In this document: positions 54,366-61,384 of the stretch, one piece after another | How the letters are laid out: every line of letters starts with the position of its first letter | Position numbering within the stretch: position 1 is the first letter of the stretch | NCBI GenBank assembly: GCA_902525615.1 | Contig: CABZHT010000001.1 | Location: forward strand, 578,811-642,810 | Direction of reading: 5' to 3' | Origin: an uncultured Fidelibacterota bacterium | Lineage (GTDB): Bacteria > Fidelibacterota > Marinisomatia > Marinisomatales > Marinisomataceae | DNA: 64,000 bases | Translations under genes and position numbers: made by a program | Notes under the pieces: model-generated | Told to the model about the DNA's origin: nothing | Seen by the model: the letters and a program-made list of their open reading frames with translations, nothing else | Databases searched by the model: none

Positions 54366-55451
54366 ATGGCTCAATCATTTAAGATTCATTCTGATATTTC
54401 TGTTGCTGAAACGTTACCATCTTCATTTTATAGAGATCCAAATGTTTTTGAAAAAATTAAGCAGGATATTTTTCTCAAATCATGGCAGTTTATAGGAGAT
54501 AATTCACAAATAAAGCTTAATAATTCATTTATGCCACAGACTATACTCGATGGTTTTTTAACAGAGCCTATTGTGATAACCAGAGATGATAATAGCGAGG
54601 TACATTGCCTTACAAATGTCTGTACTCATAGAGGTAATATTGTTGCACTTGGACCTGGAAAATCTAAAAAATTAACTTGCTGTTATCATGGAAGAGCGTT
54701 TGATTTAGATGGAAGTTTTAAATCGATGCCTGAATTTGAACAAACTAAAAATTTTCCATCAAAAAATGACAACCTACATAGCTTTCCGATTGAAGAGTGG
54801 GGACCTTTTTTTTTCACAGGGATCAACCCTTCATTTGAATTTAAAAAAGTGTTAGATGTTATGGATGAAAGAATTGGATTTTTACCTTTAGATCAATTTT
54901 CATTTGACGCCAATTTATCTAAAGACTATCTAGTCAATTGTCATTGGGCTTTGTATTGTGATAATTATTTAGAAGGATTTCATATTCCATTCGTCCATGA
55001 AGGATTAAATAAGGTTTTAGATTATAGTAATTATAAAACAGTTCTTTATGATCATTGTAACCTGCAAATAGGTTTTTCAGATGAATCAAATGAAGTTTTT
55101 GATTTTCCACAATACCATATTGATTATGGAAAAAATATTGCAGCATACTATTATTGGGTTTTTCCAAATATGATGTTCAATTTTTATCCTTGGGGGCTTT
55201 CAATCAATGTTGTTAAACCCTTATCTATTAATAAAACTAAAGTTTCTTTTCTAACATATGTTTTTGATGATTCAAAACTTCATAAAGGTGCTGGAAATGA
55301 TATTGACAAAGTAGAAAGAGAAGATGAATTCATTGTTGAAAATGTTAATAAAGGTATTCAGTCATCATTTTATAAATCAGGAAGATATTCACCAACTAGA
55401 GAGCAGGGCGTACATCATTTTCATCGCTTGTTAGCTCAATTTCTTAACTAA
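54366..55451 (+). CDS. Rieske non-heme iron oxygenase alpha subunit
   Basis: Predicted 361 residues. The Rieske cluster is bound by CTHRG (about 87) and CCYHGRAF (about 105), giving the C-x-H...C-x-x-H pattern; the mononuclear iron site is in HWALYCDNYLEGFHIPFVH near 199, with Asp/His ligands. This is the ring-hydroxylating dioxygenase/choline-monooxygenase class. Reductase and ferredoxin partners are not nearby. It ends 12 bases before ribD, so it may be cotranscribed with riboflavin synthesis; substrate unknown. Confidence 0.88.
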   Translation: MAQSFKIHSDISVAETLPSSFYRDPNVFEKIKQDIFLKSWQFIGDNSQIKLNNSFMPQTILDGFLTEPIVITRDDNSEVHCLTNVCTHRGNIVALGPGKSKKLTCCYHGRAFDLDGSFKSMPEFEQTKNFPSKNDNLHSFPIEEWGPFFFTGINPSFEFKKVLDVMDERIGFLPLDQFSFDANLSKDYLVNCHWALYCDNYLEGFHIPFVHEGLNKVLDYSNYKTVLYDHCNLQIGFSDESNEVFDFPQYHIDYGKNIAAYYYWVFPNMMFNFYPWGLSINVVKPLSINKTKVSFLTYVFDDSKLHKGAGNDIDKVEREDEFIVENVNKGIQSSFYKSGRYSPTREQGVHHFHRLLAQFLN

Positions 55452-55463
55452 TAATTAAATACA

Positions 55464-56474
55464 ATGCAAAATTCCTTTTTTATGCAACAAGCTATAAATG
55501 AAGCTTTAAAAGCTGATCCAAATAAGGTTTATCCAAACCCTTTGGTTGGTTGTGTCATAGTTCTAAATGATAAGATTATTGGAAGAGGGTATCATAAAGC
55601 ATTTGGAGCAAAGCATGCTGAAGTAAATGCCATTGAATCTCTTGAAGGTGCTGTAAGAGATGCCGATTTATATGTCACTTTGGAACCCTGCGCACACTTT
55701 GGGAATAATCCTCCATGTGTTGATCCTATTATTAAATCAAAAATGTTTAAGAAAGTAATTATTGCTGTAGCAGATCCTAATAAAAAAGCAATGGGCGGAA
55801 TAGATGAGCTAAAAAAAGCTAACATTGAAGTTGAGTGTGGAGATTCCCAGATTGAAGCAAAAAAAATAAATCAAAGATTTTTTACATTTTTTGAAAATAA
55901 GAGACCATATATAATATTAAAATATGCCAGAACTCAAGATGGATTCATAGCTCATTCAGATGGAAGTTCAAAATGGATTACTGAAGAAGATGCTCGAAGA
56001 GACGTTCATCTTACAAGGTCTGGTTGTGATGGAATTTTGGTTGGTAGAAATACGATTGAACAAGATAACCCTTCGTTAGATTCTCATGGATTAGGTAAAG
56101 ATCCACGTATTGTAATTCTTTCTTCAAAGCCAATATCATCTTCTTTTAAAGTATCAAAGAAAAACCCTTTAGTTTTTCAAACATTGAATAAAAAACGTCC
56201 AGAAAATAATATCAAAATTATTCTTGACAATTTGTTTAAGGAAAATGTACAATCTTTACTTGTTGAAGGGGGAGAAAAAACTATAACGTCATTTATCCAA
56301 AGTGGATATTTTGATGAAATTCATGAATATATTTCTCCAAAAAAATTTAATGAGGGTATCCCTTTCTATAGTGGTGATTTCGATACAATTCGTTCATCCT
56401 TAGATTTGGTATCTGAAATTTCATTCAACAGCGATATTAAAAAAACTTATAAAATGAAATGTTTACAGGACTAG
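55464..56474 (+). CDS. ribD: Bifunctional riboflavin deaminase/reductase
   Basis: Predicted 336 residues. The deaminase domain shows NPLVGCVIV, KAFGAKHAEVNAIE (His-Ala-Glu) and LEPCAHFGNNPPCVD with zinc cysteines; the reductase domain shows RPYIILKYARTQDGFIA, VGRNTIEQDNPSLD and LVEGGEKTI. It performs the second and third steps of riboflavin synthesis. It overlaps ribE by 16 bases. No FMN riboswitch precedes it. Confidence 0.95.
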   Translation: MQNSFFMQQAINEALKADPNKVYPNPLVGCVIVLNDKIIGRGYHKAFGAKHAEVNAIESLEGAVRDADLYVTLEPCAHFGNNPPCVDPIIKSKMFKKVIIAVADPNKKAMGGIDELKKANIEVECGDSQIEAKKINQRFFTFFENKRPYIILKYARTQDGFIAHSDGSSKWITEEDARRDVHLTRSGCDGILVGRNTIEQDNPSLDSHGLGKDPRIVILSSKPISSSFKVSKKNPLVFQTLNKKRPENNIKIILDNLFKENVQSLLVEGGEKTITSFIQSGYFDEIHEYISPKKFNEGIPFYSGDFDTIRSSLDLVSEISFNSDIKKTYKMKCLQD

Positions 56475-57049
56475 TAGAAACAAAAGGACAAATTGATTCA
56501 TTTGAAAAAAATGAAGACGGGATGATTTTACGTATACATCATAATGATTCGTTTGATGTGTCAATTAACGATAGCGTTTCTTGCAATGGAATATGTCTTA
56601 CGGCTGTTAAAATTGACAATAATTCATTCGAAGTCCAACTAGTTAATGAGACTTTGAATAGAACAACCGCTGAATTTTGGAAAGAAAAAGATGAATTAAA
56701 TTTAGAAAGAGCATTATTACCTTCTACTAGAATGGGAGGACATTTTGTACAAGGACATGTTGATTGTGTCACAAAAATTAAGAATGTTCAGTATTTCGAT
56801 AAATCATCTACTTGGACGTTCGAAATGGATGACGATATAGAGAAATATATAGTTGAAAAAGGTTCCATAGCTTTGAATGGAGTCAGCTTGACAGTAGCAA
56901 GCAAGTATGAAAATACATTTGATGTTGCACTAATTCCTCACACAATTGAGCTAACTACTTTTGGAAATTTGGTGGCCGGAGATAGTGTAAATGTTGAAGT
57001 TGATATATTAGGAAAATATATTGAAAATTTTATGGATATAAGAAAATGA
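56459..57049 (+). CDS. ribE: Riboflavin synthase alpha subunit
   Basis: Predicted 196 residues with the starting MFTGLVETKGQIDS and two tandem lumazine-binding domains, the first with NDSVSCNGICLT and HFVQGHVDC, the second with KGSIALNGVSLTV and typical LIPHTIELTTFG. It condenses two 6,7-dimethyl-8-ribityllumazine molecules to riboflavin. Coupled to ribD (16-base overlap) and ribBA (four-base overlap). Confidence 0.95.
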   Translation: MFTGLVETKGQIDSFEKNEDGMILRIHHNDSFDVSINDSVSCNGICLTAVKIDNNSFEVQLVNETLNRTTAEFWKEKDELNLERALLPSTRMGGHFVQGHVDCVTKIKNVQYFDKSSTWTFEMDDDIEKYIVEKGSIALNGVSLTVASKYENTFDVALIPHTIELTTFGNLVAGDSVNVEVDILGKYIENFMDIRK

Positions 57050-58245
57050 AATTTGACACTATTTCCTCTGCAATTAAAGAAATTAAGGCTGGTAGCATGG
57101 TTGTTGTTCTTGATAATGAGGACAGAGAAAATGAAGGTGATTTGGTAATGGCATCTGATGCTGCTACTCCTGCAAATATTAACTTTATGGCCAAAGAAGG
57201 TAGAGGTTTAATTTGTATTTCAGTTTCAAAGCCAAGAGCAAAAAAATTAGATCTCGAACCAATGGAACAGAAAAATACTAGTTTGCATGAAACTGCATTT
57301 ACTGTAAGTGTAGATGCGATTAAAGGAACCACAACTGGTATATCTGCTTCAGATAGGTGTAAAACAATCAAAACAATTGTTAGTGACAAAACAAATCCTT
57401 CTGATTTAGCTAGGCCCGGTCATATTTTTCCTATTGTAGGACGTAATGGAGGAGTATTAAGAAGAGCCGGTCATACCGAGGCAAGCATGGATCTTGCCCA
57501 ACTTGCAGGTTTTTCTAGAAGCGGAGTCATTTGTGAAATTATCGGAGATGATGGTGAAATGCTTAGAGGTCCTGAGTTATTGAAATTTGCAAAACAACAT
57601 AACTTAAAAATTATTTCGATTGAGGATCTTATACGATTCAGAAGAAAAGAAGAAAGCATCATTAAAAAAGTTGAAGAAATTAAGCTACCAACAAAATTTG
57701 GTGATTTTGATCTACATATGTATGATGATATTTATAATAATAAAGTGCACCTTGGATTAACCTATGGAAAAATTGACAATAAAAAACCTGTCTTAATTAG
57801 AGTGCACTCTGAATGTCTTACTGGAGATATTTTTCATTCTTTAAGGTGTGATTGTGGTAGTCAACTTGATTTTGCAATGAAAAAAATTGTTGAAAAAGGT
57901 TCTGGAATTATTGTTTATCTAAGGCAAGAAGGAAGAGGAATTGGCCTTAGAAATAAGATCAAAGCTTATAAGCTTCAGCAAGAGAAAAATTTAGATACTG
58001 TTGAAGCCAATAACGCTTTAGGTTTTAAAGCAGATTTAAGAGATTATGGAGTAGGTGCTCAAATTTTGAAAGATTTAGGAGCCAAAGAATTAATCGTAAT
58101 GACCAATAATCCAAAAAAACTTATTGGGCTTGAAGGACATGATTTAAAAATAGCTGATAGAGTATCAATTAATATCGGTTCGTCAGAACATAACGAAAAA
58201 TATTTATCAATTAAGAAAACAAAACTAAACCATATGTTAGATTAA
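57046..58245 (+). CDS. ribBA: 3,4-dihydroxy-2-butanone-4-phosphate synthase / GTP cyclohydrolase II
   Basis: Predicted 399 residues. N-terminal RibB: VVLDNEDRENEGDLVMASDA (acidic metal loop), TAFTVSVDAIKGTTTGISA and RAGHTEASMDLAQLAG. C-terminal RibA: RVHSECLTGDIFHSLRCDCG with the zinc cysteines, YLRQEGRGIGL and TVEANNALGF. Both enzymes of the early pathway are fused as is common. It overlaps ribH by one base (TAATG). Confidence 0.96.
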   Translation: MKFDTISSAIKEIKAGSMVVVLDNEDRENEGDLVMASDAATPANINFMAKEGRGLICISVSKPRAKKLDLEPMEQKNTSLHETAFTVSVDAIKGTTTGISASDRCKTIKTIVSDKTNPSDLARPGHIFPIVGRNGGVLRRAGHTEASMDLAQLAGFSRSGVICEIIGDDGEMLRGPELLKFAKQHNLKIISIEDLIRFRRKEESIIKKVEEIKLPTKFGDFDLHMYDDIYNNKVHLGLTYGKIDNKKPVLIRVHSECLTGDIFHSLRCDCGSQLDFAMKKIVEKGSGIIVYLRQEGRGIGLRNKIKAYKLQQEKNLDTVEANNALGFKADLRDYGVGAQILKDLGAKELIVMTNNPKKLIGLEGHDLKIADRVSINIGSSEHNEKYLSIKKTKLNHMLD

Positions 58246-58646
58246 TGATTGCAGTAATTATTAGTGAATTCAATAAAGAGATTGTAGATGGTCTTTTAGA
58301 AGGGTGTAAGAAATCTTTAAAAGATCATAAGCTAAATATAATTAAAGTCCCAGGGGCTTTTGAATTGCCTGCATCAGCACAAAAATGTGTAGAATCTGAA
58401 AGATATGATGCAGTGATAACGTTAGGATGTGTAATTAAGGGAGATACAGATCATTATGATTATATTTGTCAAGCTGTATCAAATGGAATAATGAATATTT
58501 CTATAAAGTCACACATCCCTGTGTTATTTGGTGTACTTACATGTCAAAATGCTCAACAAGCATTCGAAAGAAGTAGAGACAATGATTTAAATAAGGGTTT
58601 TGAGGTTGGGAATGCTGCAAGAACTCTTTTGAAATCTATTAGATAG
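58245..58646 (+). CDS. ribH: 6,7-dimethyl-8-ribityllumazine synthase
   Basis: Predicted 133 residues, shorter than the usual 150 because it begins directly at the SRFN-like segment (MIAVIISEFNKEIVD), lacking the N-terminal strand that packs between subunits. Conserved VPGAFELP, GCVIKGDTDHYDYIC with catalytic His, PVLFGVLTCQNAQQAFERS and NKGFEVGNAA are present. It ends four bases before the 3' end of the convergent tRNA-Asn. Confidence 0.93.
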   Translation: MIAVIISEFNKEIVDGLLEGCKKSLKDHKLNIIKVPGAFELPASAQKCVESERYDAVITLGCVIKGDTDHYDYICQAVSNGIMNISIKSHIPVLFGVLTCQNAQQAFERSRDNDLNKGFEVGNAARTLLKSIR

Positions 58647-58650
58647 CCAG

Positions 58651-58723
58651 CTGGGCTATCTGGACTCGAACCAGAATCATCCGAATTAACAGTTCGGTGC
58701 CTTGCCAATTAGACCATAGCCCA
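58651..58723 (-). tRNA. tRNA-Asn (GUU) with a tRNA-Gln-like body
   Basis: Acceptor TGGGCTA/TAGCCCA (U1-A72), discriminator G, three-pair D-stem GTC/GGC, anticodon stem CCGAA/TTCGG with loop CTGTTAA (anticodon GTT) and T-arm TCTGG-TTCGAGT-CCAGA. CCA is not encoded. The D-arm (TCTAATTGGCAAGGCACC) is of the type usual for tRNA-Gln/Glu, not the four-pair GCTCAG type common in tRNA-Asn. Confidence 0.95.
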
Positions 58724-58750
58724 TATTATTTATTTAAAATAATGAATTAA

Positions 58751-58834
58751 GGCGGGAGATGGTAGGTATATAGTATTATTTAGAATTGAGATATAAATAC
58801 ATATTGTATGAACCAATCAAGGATTTCCCCCGCC
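58751..58834. other. Structured intergenic element closed by a GC-rich stem
   Basis: In an otherwise AT-rich gap, GGCG...GGAGAT (58751-58760) pairs with ATTTCC...CGCC (58823-58834) with a two-base bulge and one wobble, enclosing about 62 bases that include the hairpin ATACA/TGTAT. The right arm holds TTTCCCCCGC, also seen at 19350-19359. Strand is undecided; it could be a small RNA or part of the tRNA-Asn promoter leader. Confidence 0.4.
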
Positions 58835-58892
58835 CCAACTAACTCATATTGACATAATAATTTAAATACAAGAAATTGTAAAAAACAAGAAA

Positions 58893-58910
58893 AAACCGAC
58901 TGGTCGGTTT
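58893..58910 (-). terminator. Palindromic hairpin terminator downstream of tRNA-Glu
   Basis: AAACCGAC-TG-GTCGGTTT is a perfect 18-bp palindrome. On the minus strand the stem is followed by TTTTTTC, suited to end the tRNA-Glu transcript 50 bases after the gene; on the plus strand ATTTTTG follows. The same ACCGAC-x-x-GTCGGT pattern is common among TetR-family operators, an alternative reading. Confidence 0.6.
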
Positions 58911-58959
58911 ATTTTTGTAAAAAGCTCATATTTTCAACATTTTTTTCAGAAAAAGGAAG

Positions 58960-59031
58960 CAGCCCGTAGGGGGATCGAACCCCTGTTGCATGGATGAAAA
59001 CCATGAGTCCTAACCACTAGACGAACGGGCC
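58960..59031 (-). tRNA. tRNA-Glu (UUC)
   Basis: Acceptor GGCCCGT/ACGGGCT with a G-U first pair and discriminator G, D-arm GTCTAGTGGTTAGGAC, anticodon stem CATGG/CCATG with loop TTTTCAT (anticodon TTC) and T-arm AGGGG-TTCGATC-CCCCT. CCA is not encoded. The gap 58724-58959 between the two tRNA genes holds only the structured element and terminator; 59032-59082 holds nothing I recognise. Confidence 0.96.
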
Positions 59032-59082
59032 AAAAACGTAGAAAATATAGAACTAAGATATTATTATTACAATAGACTTTAT

Positions 59083-59388
59083 TTAAACGTCTAAAGCATC
59101 TAAAAGTTGACCATTCTCGTGCATTTCTACAGTAATATCACAACCGCCAAGTAATTTTCCATTAACAAATAGTTGTGGGAAGGTTGGCCATCCTGATAAT
59201 TCAGCTAATGCTGGTCTCATATCTTCGTGTCCAAGAATATTAACATCATGAAAGTCAACTCCATAGTGGTCTAGAACACTGACCACTGTTTTAGAAAAAC
59301 CACAAACAGGCATTTCTTTTGTTCCTTTCATAAAAAGTACAATCTTGTTTTCTTCAATAACTTTTTTAAAATCTTCTTTAAAATTCAT
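59083..59388 (-). CDS. grxD: Monothiol glutaredoxin, Grx4/CGFS type
   Basis: Predicted 101 residues. KIVLFMKGTKEMPVCGFSKTV gives the CGFS active site near residue 30; WPTFPQLFVNGKLLGGCDI near 70-88 is the glutathione-binding part. CGFS glutaredoxins carry a 2Fe-2S cluster with glutathione and transfer it to targets, complementing the SUF operon. Divergent from xth by 48 bases. Confidence 0.93.
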   Translation of the reverse strand: MNFKEDFKKVIEENKIVLFMKGTKEMPVCGFSKTVVSVLDHYGVDFHDVNILGHEDMRPALAELSGWPTFPQLFVNGKLLGGCDITVEMHENGQLLDALDV

Positions 59389-59436
59389 AGCTAAATTTAT
59401 TAATATATTTTACAAATTAAAGGAGTAATTAAGCCA

Positions 59437-60207
59437 ATGAGACTTTTTTCATGGAACGTAAACGGAGTAAGAGCAATAGAAAAAAAAGGATTTCTTAATT
59501 GGGTTGATAGTACATCTCCAGATATTCTTTGCATTCAAGAAACAAAAGCAAATTTTGATCAATTACCTGAATCACTTCAAAATATTCATGGATATCATGG
59601 ATATTGGCATTCCGGGGTCAGAAAAGGTTATAGCGGAGTAGCAACTTTTTGCAAACATGAACCACTAGATGTTCAATATGGATTGGGAATTGAAAAGTAT
59701 GATAGAGAAGGAAGAGTGTTAATCACAGAATTTGAAAATTTTTTATTATATAACATTTATTTTCCGAATGGACAAAAAGATGAGCATAGATTACAGTACA
59801 AATTAGATTTTTATGACGATTTATTAGTGATATTGAATGAGCAAGTAGAATCTGGAACCAATGTAGTAGTTGCAGGAGATTGGAATACTGCGCACTTTCC
59901 GATCGATCTTGCCAATCCAAAAGCAAATGAAAAAAATTCAGGCTTTATGCCTGTTGAAAGGGCTCAATTAGACGAATATGTTGAAAACGGGTATGTTGAT
60001 ACATTTAGACTATTTCACGATGAGCCTGAAAGATATTCATGGTGGACGTATCGTTTTGGAGCAAGACAAAGAAACATTGGATGGAGAATTGACTATTTTT
60101 TTGTGAATGAAGGTTTTATTGAATCAGTAGCCGATGCAGATATTCATGAAGACGTAATGGGATCTGATCATTGTCCAGTTTCTATTGAATTAGTTGACAA
60201 TTTCTAA
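59437..60207 (+). CDS. xth: Exodeoxyribonuclease III
   Basis: Predicted 256 residues. LFSWNVNGVRAIEKKGF, PDILCIQETKA (catalytic Glu near 35), GDWNTAHFPIDLANPK and RIDYFFVNE ... GSDHCPVSIEL show an AP endonuclease/exonuclease III of the ExoA type. It repairs abasic sites. A GGAG-like site (aaggagt) precedes the ATG. The 3' end overlaps the convergent hydrolase gene by 18 bases. Confidence 0.94.
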   Translation: MRLFSWNVNGVRAIEKKGFLNWVDSTSPDILCIQETKANFDQLPESLQNIHGYHGYWHSGVRKGYSGVATFCKHEPLDVQYGLGIEKYDREGRVLITEFENFLLYNIYFPNGQKDEHRLQYKLDFYDDLLVILNEQVESGTNVVVAGDWNTAHFPIDLANPKANEKNSGFMPVERAQLDEYVENGYVDTFRLFHDEPERYSWWTYRFGARQRNIGWRIDYFFVNEGFIESVADADIHEDVMGSDHCPVSIELVDNF

Positions 60208-60939
60208 AATTGTAAAATACAAGCTCGAAGTATGGCCTACACGTTCACCGTTTAAGCTGTCAGGAAATTGAACAACAATTGAGTTTTTAATTTCTTTATC
60301 GTACGGATCAAAATCATATTTTTTAAACTGAGAGTCAAATTCTTTAACATTTCTCCATTGGACTAACTTATTTTTAAATCCTTTTGAAAATGCCTCATTA
60401 AAACTATTTAAATTATCTGGACATTTTTCAAATCTTTTCTCTATGGACATTCTTGTAGTCATTGGAACTTTACCAATATCCATATGTAAGGCAGTAGCAA
60501 CTGTGTTATAAATTATTCTTTCATTTAATTCAGAATTCAGGACTGAAAATAATACTACTGTACCACCCATACTGTGTCCAACAACCTGCCATTGATCAAT
60601 ATTAGGATATTTATTTATTAAGTCGTTTAGCTCTACGTTAAAATCTTCAGCAACACTACTTGGACAATCGTTCCAATCATATTTGTAAAAAAAAGTATTA
60701 ATATCATTTTCTACTAAATAATTAAATGGTTGAACCCATTCATGGTGAATGCCAACCCAATATGCAGGATAAAATCCATGAACTGCAATAATTCCGACCT
60801 TACTGTCACTTGCATGTATTATTGACATCCCATTTGATATTTTTTTTAGTTCCCTGAATGATGAAAACTTATCATCTGACAAAGAAATTGTGAGCAAACA
60901 AATAATTCCGAGAATTGTTGTTAGTGTACGATTAAACAT
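60190..60939 (-). CDS. Secreted alpha/beta hydrolase, lipase-like
   Basis: Predicted 249 residues with a signal peptide (RTLTTILGIICLLTISLS). The oxyanion-hole region IIAVHGFYPAYWVG near residue 50 and the nucleophile elbow VGHSMGGTV near 119-127 are clear; a His near GERVGHTSSLYF (about 235) could complete the triad, with an Asp in between. Substrate unknown. Its start is 23 bases from the divergent GNAT gene. Confidence 0.8.
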   Translation of the reverse strand: MFNRTLTTILGIICLLTISLSDDKFSSFRELKKISNGMSIIHASDSKVGIIAVHGFYPAYWVGIHHEWVQPFNYLVENDINTFFYKYDWNDCPSSVAEDFNVELNDLINKYPNIDQWQVVGHSMGGTVVLFSVLNSELNERIIYNTVATALHMDIGKVPMTTRMSIEKRFEKCPDNLNSFNEAFSKGFKNKLVQWRNVKEFDSQFKKYDFDPYDKEIKNSIVVQFPDSLNGERVGHTSSLYFTILEIVN

Positions 60940-60962
60940 TATATATTGTCCAAATTGTTAAA

Positions 60963-61379
60963 ATGAATTTAAAAATACAATTAATAAATACTAATAAAGA
61001 ATATAAAGAGATACTCAATATCAGAAAATTGGTTTTTGTTGAAGAACAAAATGTCCCAATAGATATTGAAATTGAATATGAAGATGAATCTCATCATGTT
61101 ATTTGCTATCATAATGATTTGCCTGTTGCAACAGGTAGATGGAGAGAAACTAGTTTAGGCATAAAGTTAGAACGATTTGCAGTGTTACATGAATTCAGAG
61201 GGATGGGCATTGGTAAACAGATTGTAAATTTTATTTTATCTCAAATTTCTTCTAAGAAAATCATATATTTACATGCACAGGAAGCAGTAGTGGATTTTTA
61301 TAAAAAACTAGGATTTGAGGTATTGGGTGAACAGTTCACAGAAGCTGACATTCTTCATTCAAAAATGGTTTATAAGTAA
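60963..61379 (+). CDS. GNAT-family N-acetyltransferase, YjcF/ElaA-like
   Basis: Predicted 138 residues. IRKLVFVEEQNVPIDIEIEYED near residue 20 is typical of the YjcF group, and ERFAVLHEFRGMGIGKQIVNF near 80 is the acetyl-CoA loop (R-G-M-G-I-G). FYKKLGFEVLGEQF follows. Substrate unknown. Five bases precede the ABC transporter gene, suggesting cotranscription. Confidence 0.85.
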   Translation: MNLKIQLINTNKEYKEILNIRKLVFVEEQNVPIDIEIEYEDESHHVICYHNDLPVATGRWRETSLGIKLERFAVLHEFRGMGIGKQIVNFILSQISSKKIIYLHAQEAVVDFYKKLGFEVLGEQFTEADILHSKMVYK

Positions 61380-61384
61380 ATCTT

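Noticed and set aside
55440..55464. FMN riboswitch before ribD
   Set aside because: Only 12 bases lie between the oxygenase stop and ribD, and no RFN-type sequence is present.
58955..58964. GGAAGCAGCC, resembling the conserved loop of 4.5S/SRP RNA
   Set aside because: It is the flank and 3' end of tRNA-Glu read on the other strand; the remaining SRP RNA helices are missing.
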